This document shows, piece after piece, positions 1 through 10,309 of a stretch of 64,000 bases of DNA. The stretch comes from Toxotes chatareus (Eukaryota > Chordata > Actinopteri > Toxotidae). The stretch lies in NCBI GenBank assembly GCA_016801885.1, contig CM028903.1, positions 13,068,535 through 13,132,534 on the forward strand, read 5' to 3'. The notes under the pieces were generated by a model, which saw only the letters and a program-made list of their open reading frames with translations, was not told the DNA's origin and did no database searches. Made by a program: the position numbers and the translations under genes. Positions within the stretch are counted from its first letter, which is position 1; every line of letters begins with the position of its first letter.

Positions 1-330
1 CCAATCAAGGTCAAGGTCATGGCTGTGATTAGTGCCAGACACAAGCATCATCCTGCTCTCTGATGGGACGCAACAAGCATGTAGCACTGCTGCCAGCTCC
101 ATTATATGCCTGTGGAGCCATATTTGTCCTTGTATACCCATGTTGAACACATTTGGCACATTGCCATGAACTTGGCTTATTGGCCATGACTGTTGTTTGA
201 TTACTATCAGATGTTGCTTGATTGCCATTTCCAGTTAGATAATTGACAAAGGAACAATTGCCTGTATGTTTCCTGCCAGGATGTCACTATTGTAGAAAAG
301 TGTAAATGACGCTATGTAGAAATAAAGAAG

Positions 331-408
331 AACATTTACTCGACACCTTACCAAAAAAAAAAGAAAATTATTGAAAAAAAAATTTGAAAACGTTGTTGAG
401 TAAATGTT
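331..408. repeat. Inverted repeat around an A-rich loop
   Basis: AACATTTACTCGACA at 331-345 is the reverse complement, with one mismatch, of TGTTGAGTAAATGTT at 394-408. The 48-base interval is mostly A. It could be a fold-back element remnant or the edge of a small palindromic transposon. Confidence 0.55.
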
Positions 409-688
409 GAGATGTTAATTTTGAATTACATTTCTGAGACAAACCTGACGTTTCCCCACAGACATGGCTGTCATGCCCCTGGGAGGAGGACTACCATGAC
501 CACACTAAGTTTGTGTTTTCAGTATTGTACTTAAGTGTTTTTCAGGAAAACACGCAACACTAAATCAAAATATCTAAAGGAGCTTCAGCATGTCTCCACC
601 TGACGGTGCACATAGGCTTTTAAATAGCCCTTGGATAAATTCTGTTATGATTGTAACAACTATTCAGCCAATTTTCCAACTTTGCATT

Positions 689-717
689 ATCTATCTATCT
701 ATCTATCCATCCATCCT
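689..717. repeat. CTAT/CATC tetranucleotide microsatellite
   Basis: TATC repeated about five times then CATC repeated, immediately upstream of the CpG-rich promoter block. Confidence 0.85.
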
Positions 718-724
718 CTGATTG

Positions 725-1807
725 GTTTGTTGTCCAATTGCAGCTCAGCTCAGCGCAGCTGATGCGTGCTTCACAGCGCGAACTCGGCAGACCGCTCTCA
801 TCCGCACAGCACATCGCCGGTGTATGACCGCGCGCGCTCTCTCTCTCTCTGTCCCCTGTTACCCATCTCGCGCACCTCCACGCGAGCCACCTCTTTGCCC
901 TGCAGACTCCGAGCGACGACCGAAAGAGACGAGACGACAAACGCCGAGGGCCAGCGGTGAAGGAGTGCAAGTGGAAGATGGGCGAACGATGAGAGGGCGG
1001 TTAGTTGGCAGACAGACTGGAGAACCGCTGTCGCAGAGGACGAGGAGGAGGCGAAGCGACGGAGGAGAGAGGGAAGCAGACACATCTGCCGTGACTTTGG
1101 GGATTTCTCTCCGGCAAAAGTGGGGAGGTAAAGAGGAGACGCCACATTCTTCGGATGCCAAAATTCACAGTGTGCGAGAGGAATAATTAACATGTGTCGG
1201 AATTACCGTGGTGGGCCAACATGTCGATTTTGGCGACCTTTGTCATTTTTCTGTTTTTTGCAATTTCGCCACTTAAAGCAACGACTGCTTTAAAATAGTT
1301 TTTATTATTATTACTAATTTTATTTGAAGCATCCTTTTGGAGAGGGGTTGGCCGTCCAGGGAGCAGGTTGGATTTGTTTTTGGGTGTTAAGAGGCCATAC
1401 CCCCACCACCTCCTCCCCCTTACATAAATGTTTGCGTGCCGTTGGTGCTCTAGTTCTCGGTCGAGCCCCCCTCACCCTCCCCTCTCCCTCTGAATAGGTT
1501 GCCGAGTCTCACACGCAGACAGACGCATCTCATATGCACACATAGACACAGACAGACCTGGACATTATCTCACGCGCACGCACACGCACACAATTCATAT
1601 GCATACATAATCTTATAGCCAGACCTTACCCCCCCTCACCCACTCAACCCTCTCACCACCCCCACACACACAAAATCTGATGACTCCCCGGCGTAGAGGT
1701 GGACTTGGTACGGAACCGGCTGTAGCATCATCATCATCATCATCATCGTCCACAACACTACCACTGTCACCATCACCATCCTCCTCCTCCTCTTCCTCAC
1801 CATCACC
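725..1807 (+). promoter_or_regulatory. gucy1a2: CpG-rich promoter and 5' UTR region of gucy1a2
   Basis: CpG dinucleotides are frequent from about 770 to 1100 (for example cgcgcgcgctct near 830) and again from 1800 to 2120, while the flanks are AT-rich and CpG-poor. This is the pattern of a CpG-island promoter. A CT run at about 838-852 could mark an initiator-type start. I see no convincing TATA box at a fixed distance. The exact transcription start cannot be read from sequence. The segment 1250-1400 is AT-richer and separates two CpG clusters, so an extra 5' non-coding exon or two start sites are possible. Confidence 0.55.
1726..1807 (+). repeat. CAT/TCC/ACC trinucleotide tract just before the start codon
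   Basis: Seven CAT triplets in a row, then ACCATC and TCC triplet runs, lie directly upstream of the ATG and would be in the 5' UTR. The tract sits in the same CpG-rich block as exon 1. It is likely to vary in length between individuals. Confidence 0.75.
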
Positions 1808-2119
1808 ATGTCCTCGTCGTCGCGGAAGATCTCCTCCGAGTCGTTCAGCAGCTCGGTGGGCTCGGACTGCGGGCTCGAAAGCCCCGGGGGAGACGGAGGT
1901 GACGGCGGTTTGGAGCCGGCGGACGAGAGCCGAGGCTGCCCCTTCTCCTCTTTCCCTTCTTCCCACAGAGCGGTGCTCTGGAACGGCCGCAGCCTCGCCG
2001 AGAGGTCGGCGTGCCCGGCGGGCGAGGAGCAGCAAGGACCCCACAAGAGGGTCACAAGGAGGAGGCGGGTGAACCTGGACTCGCTGGGGGAGAGCCTGAG
2101 GCGACTGACCTCACCCACG
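1808..2119 (+). CDS. gucy1a2: gucy1a2 coding exon 1 (residues 1-104)
   Basis: The start ATG at 1808 has an A at -3 and opens with MSSSSRKISSESFSS, close to the known alpha-2 N-terminus. The Ser/Gly/Glu-rich low-complexity region is followed by the basic block KRVTRRRRVNLDSLGESLRR (residues 80-99), which is highly conserved in the family and makes the frame certain. The exon ends ACG followed by the donor gtaggc (intron phase 0). It is very GC- and CpG-rich compared with the rest of the window. The N-terminal 80 residues share only composition with mammalian alpha-2. Confidence 0.93.
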
Positions 2120-5100
2120 GTAGGCCTCCAGCGCTGTCTGACGAACTTGACTGTACCTTCACGAAATATCATTAATTATGCCAATAGAAAGTTGTAGTGC
2201 TACATTCATAAAGGCATCTTGTCTCCTACATAACTACTGTAATATTCAGAAAGGACTCAGCGAGTGTTAGGCTACTGACTTGTGAAATTTACGATAATAT
2301 CCTGTCTTATAACCAAACTAATTTTTTTTCCCCAAAAAGTTGAACCGTATTCGTCTAAATTATGTTAAAGTGTTTTAGCTCTTGTTTATTTGTCACAATT
2401 AGAGCTGGGCATTAGTGACCAAATCAATGACTACTGGTCTTCAGAAGACACTCAATAGTAAACAGTCGATGTGATGACCAAACAGCCAGAGGCTAAAGCT
2501 GTCTCCAGAGTTCAGAAGGAACACAGCATTTACTACCACGGGAAAATACAGCATTCAGAATATTCCACCACAGTATGATTCTTAGAAATCCCAGACAATG
2601 TCTTTTCTTATATCATGATATGATGTGTGCTGTGCTGTCTATGAAAAACTCCACTTTTCATCCTTAACCTCTGATAGCCTGAATCATCTGGCAGATTATA
2701 TAATAAATATGTTGCTGTGTGTGTGTGTGTGTGTGTGTGTGTGAGTGAGTGAGTGAGTGTGTGAGAGAGAGAGAGATACCCATGCCATGTCTGTGTATGT
2801 GTAATGATGTGAGGAGTGTGACGAATGAGCCTGTGTGTCTCCATTCTGTCCATGTCTCAGTTGTATTACAGGCTGTAATGTAATAAAGCAGCTATTAGAA
2901 CTGAGCGCAATTGTGATAGATGGCGAGTGATTAGGGCATTTGCTATTGCATAGTTGGGATTTGATTGCATCTCCTGTTATGTGGCCCCTGCTATGTCGCT
3001 GCTCAGCAACAAAATATACTAAGAAGTAGACAGCTATACAGACAGATGGTTGATGTGGACAAAACAGAAAAAAACATACGAGAAAGGACTTTAACTTTCA
3101 CATGAATAAATCATACCATGGTCTTAAAGCAGCTACATAGTCAAGTGATATTAAGCTGAATTAGCCGTAAGTGTAAAACTGTACAAGACTTCTGACCATA
3201 TCCATTTCCAATAGTTCGTACCATATTCTGTTTTCTTTTTCAGGAAGCAGTTGACAGATTGTCAAAGAGGTCAAATAGCCTGTCCTCATAAACGGCAAAA
3301 TGTGAACCTGCATCAGGAAGTGCTGCACTTTGCTGGCTTCAAATTAGCAACACCAACTATAAAAAGTCATGTTATGTAAATTGACTGACAGAGCAAACAA
3401 GTTTTTCAACCCTGGTATTATGTGACTGCTTCATACTACCAAAGATATCAAAGATGTTGTTGACAGAGGCTAAAGATCTGACCTGGTTTAGTCCAAACTT
3501 ATTTCTGGCCAGAGCATAAAGAAGTAAAATATGGAAAATTTGGTCTCTTGTGCCAAGGATATACACTCAGCAATCTCAAGCCAAAGCAGACACTGATATA
3601 CGCTCATAGACAGACACTTGCAGTGTTACAGGAATTTAAGCTTTATTTACAAGTCAAAAACTCTCTGGTAAACAAAGTTATTTTTTCTAGATAAGTTATA
3701 GCCCTTTCAGCTTTCACTGAATGGCCTGTAACTTATCTAGAAGCTGTCAGCAATTTTTGACCCCTAGTGGTCAAAAATTGGTAACAACTGCTTACTTACA
3801 CATCTAACACCAACAGAGCAACATGAGCATCTCGGTGTAATCGTCTTGCTGGCCTGAAAGTGTATGGTATGGTGTTGATTCTCAGTGGTATCAGCAGTAC
3901 TAGCAATCTGTTTACATTAGTGTGAGCCATCTGATTCAATGTTGATATTAAAATTATCACCCAATTCACTTCCAGTGTGTATCTTAGTTTTGATTTCACT
4001 GAGATACTGACATGTCTCTCAGCCTATCACAGTCAGGCATAGTCTATGCCAAACTCTCTTCAACTCCACCAAGGGAGTTCCAGTAGCCAACATTTTTGCA
4101 TCTTATTTGAATTTAAGTATTCCACATTTTACCACAGACAAAGAGGATGAGCTGATGGATAGGTAGCTGGATTAATAATAAATGGATAGATAGATAAACA
4201 TTTTTGTGCTTTAGTCATTGCTTCTAATCTAGGAGTTTTGATCTTACGTAAGTTCCAGGTCTATTTATGTTGGTTCCCCACGTAATAAGAGCACTGCTGT
4301 GTTTTCATTAGACTACAGGGGGTTGTGGGAATAGGTTTCTTCAGACTGCAAATGCTCAGACGCTGTGGTCCCATTCCTGGGAGAAATAGATGTTGCAGAG
4401 AAATCAATATAAGAGACCAGGGATTGTCAGTCTTTTTGCTGCCCAGGCACAACCTTGCAAAATAATGAAATTCAACAGCACAGCTAAAAATCTGAAGTTA
4501 GTGTATAGTGGAGAGGGCCAGTGAAAGCCAACTTCAACTCTCAGCTTCAGCTCTTACTGGCCCTGATCTTTAATAGTTCTGTAAAAAAGGGGTAGAGGGA
4601 ACACTTAAAGACAGGTTTGTTTCACACTCAGTTGTGACGATAGCCAGCAGTAATATTGTGTATGTGTGTCTCCGTCTGCATGAAAGCATCTATTTGTTTG
4701 CTTGTAAGTGCAATTACAGGTATCCTCTAGGCATAGATAGAGCCTTTTTTTTAATCTAATGTAAGGGCTATTATGGTGATGGGCTTTGGTCACAGGGACA
4801 GGGAAAGGGTAAATGTCCAAGGCCTTTTTACAGTGTCTGGATACATTGATAGTGATGGTTCCATCAAAAAATGATTGCTGCCATAAGTAGGAACTTACAG
4901 AAGCAAATTAGGCGATTGACACATAAATATATTCACTCACTCACTCACAACACAACACAGTGTTTGTTATCTTTTTTGTTCTCTTTTGTGCGCGCACACA
5001 CACACACACAGCGGCTGCGTGCAGTGGCAGTGTCTGTTGTTGACTGCAGTGGACCATGACAGAGAGAACAGAGCATGCTCCCTGTGGTTGTCTTCACCTT

Positions 5101-8100
5101 GACCACACTGACCCAGAAGCAACAACAACACACACACACACAAGTGTGCAAACATTCATTTTCTGTCTCCCTTACTCAGTTGTGTGTATACACATTGAAG
5201 GTGGCCATTAGCTTAGTGACCCATGATGCTGATCAAAAGGCCGTGAGTGTTGGCCACAAATATGAAAAGTGTGAGACAAATGTGTGAGTGTGTGAATGTG
5301 GGTATTCGGGTAAATCCACATCTTGAACCTGTGGTCTCGACTTCCCCATCAGGAAATTATTTTATTTTAGCTGGATACACAGTTTGGTTATTTTGCTGCA
5401 TATGTGCACATGTTGACTGTTTTCAAGGAAATTTCTTCACCCCACTCTGTTTGAGTTTACCAGTTGAAGTTGGCTGTTTGTTGTGAAACTTGTCTCTATC
5501 GTTTGTATATATTTTTTTCTTAAGATGTGGAGTGAACATGCTGATCTCCACACCTTCTGATGATTTAATTTCCAACAGAGAAGAATATTAAATCAAAACT
5601 CTTCTGGCCATTTTCCATTTTCAAGAAAAACATGAAAACAATATAGAAGCACACAGAGCTAAAATAAAAATTTTCCCTTCACCTCAATTTCACTGTAACA
5701 TCTCTGTAACATCATGCGTGCATTTAATGAAAAACAGGGCATGACTCAATAACTCTGCTAGACTACAGTAGACTATGCTAAGGGTTTTGCAAGCAGCAGT
5801 GGCACAAGGGTATCCTTATCTGCTGAAACCATCACTTCAACTTGCACGTTTTTCTTCTTGTTGATTTTAAAAATACATCTTTGTCTCCCCATCTGGCCAG
5901 TATTTAATTCTAGTGACAAATAGCAACGCCTAAACATTTACCTGGCGCAAATCTTTTGTATTAAATTACATTCCTTTTTGTCCAAAGAGATTTAGAGCAA
6001 GTGCATTCAACCTTTGTAGGGAACAACAGCAAGATATCATCAAATATTTAACCCAGTCAGGGCAAAATATACACCCCTGCGATGTCCGATGCAATGGCTG
6101 CATTATCCTGTGAAAACAGCAGTGCTTCATAGTCGCATTAATTGCTAAACTATGCTCAGGGACAGCCTCAAAAAAACAGATACAAATCAGATTGCAACAG
6201 AATTGTTTTCTTTGTACCTGCCTTATTTCTTGCCTGCTCTCTGACAGAGAGGCCTGATGCATTTCATGCTGGGATTTATCTTGCAAGGTCTCATCCGGTG
6301 TATGAGTTTCTATTTTCTTTAGTAGTGGTGGCAGCTTTCCAGCTGTGCTGAAGCACCAGTACCTACTGCTCTGTGACCACACCAGTTCATGCTAATGGAA
6401 ATTTGGAGGAGGAAGATGCAATAAGAGGAGGAAAGGAAGAGCTGGTCTGCTGCACTGTGTGTGTGCGTGTGTGTACGTGCTGGAGGGAATCAGTCACACA
6501 GACAGACAGGAAGGGCAGATTCACCCACAGCAGAGAAAAGTAGAACTGAGACTCACATGGAGAGAAAGCAATGCAGAGCAACAGAGGAAGAGGAATGGAG
6601 AGACTGTTGAGTGAGATTCTTCTCCCCTGCCCAAAGTAAAGAAACAGAGCAAACAAAAAAGACAGAGTGGTTTGGATAAAGACGATGGGAACTAGAAAAA
6701 GAAAGGACAGACATAAAGGAGCAGAGAAGTGTGTGTGTCTCAGAAGAATTAGAACATTTGAGAGTTTAGTTTATACCTCTTTTCACCACCACATTTCACC
6801 AGTCTACACACCGTCACCATTGCCACAATAACATGATAATTTTTTAATCTTAATTCAGTTAATTACCATGATTCTGTTCCCCTCAGTTTAGATGTTGTGT
6901 ATTAACAACTTATCCCAGCAACCAAGTAATTTTGGCTGGTCTACTAGCTGCAAACCAGATCCTACCAGCTAGGCAGATTTGTGTCTGTGACTGAGTGAGA
7001 TTAATGCGTGGCGGGGGTAAGGAGTTGTGTGTACAGTAAACATGCCAGCGATTGTAACAATGCAGACTAATGATGATTTATGTGTACAGTATGTTTATAC
7101 GTGTGTGCACGTGTATGTGTGCATGGCTGATAACGATTTGAGCCTGTGTGTTTGGCCATGTTGTAGAATCTTGTGTGCACACCATAATGTGCATGTTCTG
7201 TGGTAAATGAGTAGCTGAATCAAGGATGCAGTTAGCGGGCACCGTCATGAGAAAACACCATTTCCACCAGTTATCACACGTACATGCACACATATACTGT
7301 AGACATTCACACAGATGTTTAAGTGGAGAATAGAAAGACAGTGTGTAAAAGCATGTTTTTGTTCCTCACAAACAGTCCAAAAATATGGCCTTCTGGGTAT
7401 TTTTCTTTTTAGCAATCAGGCCGACACAGTTGCTTGTAAAAAGCACCCAGCTTGCTCCTACTGTTGCTAAGTTGACATGTGGCTCGCTGTCGCCGAAAGT
7501 GAAAATATATCAGCGGGCAAAGTTTTGTTGAGGGTATGTACATACAGAATAAGGGAAAACAAGTCAGCACTGAAGAAGAGAAACTCCAAACATTTGTATT
7601 ACTTTGTCCAGTTGGTTAGCTACAATATGATGCTTCTTATTTCACAGTGAAAGCTGTATTAACTTTTGAAACATGTAGATTAGTTCGCTGACCTAACACA
7701 CCCTGTCTCTCTCTCTCTTTCCTCACTGTCTCATGTTTTTGCTGTATCTCTCTCACTCCCTCTCTGTGGCATTACAGAAACACACACATACACACATCCG
7801 CGCAAAATTACTCCTGTATCTGTCCGGAATGGGCGGAGGCCTCAGAATGACCTCTCCAGCTGGCACACTGTGTTCTAGTATTGTCACTACATCCCTGCAT
7901 TTGAACCACATCACAGATAATCACATTGGACCCGCCATCTCAAGCTTAGGCCGTCAGTAACACACAATACGCCAGCTGCACAGACACACGCACATACACA
8001 CACACACATGCACAAATCAGTCCAGGAGTACGTATGTTTTGGTCAATTTGGAATTATTCTCACTATTATTATTATTGCCAACAAAAAAAAAAATGCAGAT

Positions 8101-8670
8101 GTTTAAAAGAAAGAAATATTAAATACAAATTTTAAAAAAATCTTTTGATAGGGGTGGGGGTTTACTGGCTATTACTGCTTATTTACTGCTTAGATGTGTG
8201 TCACACTCATCTAAGTTTTAACAGCAACAATTATGAATCCATAACCAAATATATACTCAGTGTTTACTGTGTTTAGAATGTGTCCTCATTTATGCTATGA
8301 ACACTGATCTGATGGGAGCTGTTCACAACACCAAGGAAGAAGGCCACCAATTTCTGTGTACTGTATTTCAGTGATTTTATTAGCAGGGTTTTACTAAATA
8401 TGTGGTGCAATTACACAAAAATGCATAAACAAAGGCATGCATACATGCATACACATACACACACAGACACACAAATGCACTTACTTGAATACTTGTCTAA
8501 TGTATTCACTTCTTCTTACAGACACAGACTGTTCAGGAGGCTCTGCAGCGAACTCTACAATTCTACAGACAACAAGAGATCAGGTACGACTGACTTTCTC
8601 TCTTGCCGTCTGCCTCTGTTGCTGGTTCTTTTTATGACTCTCGTCCTCTTTTATCAGTCTCCATCCTCAG

Positions 8671-8710
<40 letters not shown>

Positions 8711-10075
8711 ACTTGCTGTGTACCTGCTGTCTTGTCTTAGCGTCCCCATCACTCAATTTCTCTCCTTTGCCTCTATTTTTCTCACTTCTCAATCTGCCTG
8801 TCTAGCTGTCTTTCTGTCACACATGTACAAACACACACCTGTTCAGTCTCTGTGAGCATTTCACTGTCTCTGCTACCCCTCATTCTCTCTGCCTCCTTGT
8901 CTTTTCCTTATTTTTTTTGGTCACATAGACACAGACAGACAGACAAAAACACATACATATATAGACACACTCCTTCCCCTCTTCATGTCTCTGCCTCTCT
9001 CTCTCTCACTGTACCTTCCTCTCAAAACAGTAAAACTCTCAACCAGGCACAACACGTACTAACAGTGAAGGAAGCACATACTGCATACAAATATAAATAC
9101 TCTCTTGAATTTTTCTTTTTCTTTGATGATTTTTCTTTCACTTATTTTTGTCTCTGCTTGATTTATGTACAATGCAGCAGACCCACAGTTTACACACACA
9201 TTCTGTCTGTTTACTAGTGTTATTTTCATATTTAGTATCGCTATTATTTTAATCTAAAAAGAGTCAAAAAACAAAAACAACTAAATCTGGTGATATTCTT
9301 TCTGTTGGACAAATCTGTGTTGAGTGAATCTGTGTGGGGAAGTGAAAGGGCATTGCTCACTCCTCTCTTATTACCATTGTTGAGATGACCTTGAGCTCAT
9401 TTCCCTGTCTTTCTGTTCTCCAGCTGCTTCAGTGGATCTGCTTAGTGACCAGCAAATATAGACCTACACAGGTTAATCAGTGTCAGGTCACCCAAATGAC
9501 AAAAAAACACAGATATACTTAACACTTAACCTTTTTAGCCATGCAGATGGTGTCTTTGAGATTTATGCCCCAAAACAAAAAAAGTCCTTGGTACATCTTG
9601 TGATAAGGTGGAGGTTCTTCCCATTATTAGCTTAATAACACCTTATCAGCTCTTCTTATTTGCTGAGCTCGTTGCTAATCATGGCTTACTCTGTGTATGT
9701 GTGTGTGCTTGTTGGGTTTGTGTCTTTGACAGGTGCCCGGAAGTTGGCAGTGAGGAGAGGCGACGAGAGAAGAGAGAGGAGAAGTGCCCATTTCTAGAAA
9801 ACTCTGGGTCAGAGGAAGATGTCCTACAAATCCTACAGTACATGGCCACCATACTGGGTAAGTATGTGAAATAAAGTAAGACGTGTGTATTATTTTGACA
9901 AAGGGAGGGAGGGTGGGGAGGGGCTTTATACACGTGTATGAGTTCTTCTCTGTATATGAGTTGATGTGGTTATGTATTTGTGTGCGCGCCAAGACACAAA
10001 TAGCTCAGCTTCTCTCTTTTCCCTCTATGCATGTCCTTTAGTATTAGTATTGTTTGTTTATGTGTGTGTGGACAC

Positions 10076-10117
<42 letters not shown>

Positions 10118-10263
10118 GCAAAACCATCCCCCAGATGCTACACCTCTAAAACACATTGTAGACAGACACTTTTAATGAAAAAGGGAGCTACAGTATCATG
10201 TCGTGGGTAGTGCGCATGCAGACACAAATATACAACTATTTACACATGCAAAAACACACACAC

Positions 10264-10309
<46 letters not shown>

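Larger units (their letters stand above)
1..720. other. Upstream non-coding DNA
   Basis: No exon or RNA gene is recognised. It holds an AATAAA at 321-326 followed by an A-rich stretch (352-390), a fold-back pair flanking that stretch (331-345 with 394-408), and a CTAT/CATC microsatellite at 689-717. Confidence 0.5.
2120..8521 (+). other. gucy1a2: gucy1a2 intron 1 (6.4 kb)
   Basis: Bounded by donor gtaggc and acceptor cttacag, phase 0. It contains GT and GA microsatellites near 2715-2775, a pair of strong hairpins at 3687-3780, short CA tracts near 5000, 5130 and 8000, and a purine-rich block at about 6400-6740. No coding potential beyond chance is seen. Confidence 0.85.

Noticed and set aside
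1613..2172. Long minus-strand open frames opposite exon 1
   Set aside because: They arise from GC-rich, stop-poor sequence and trinucleotide repeats antisense to a certain exon. They have no family resemblance.
8400..9217. Open frames running through CT and CA tracts around exon 2
   Set aside because: They are products of dinucleotide repeats without stop codons. Only the 62-nt exon 2 is supported.
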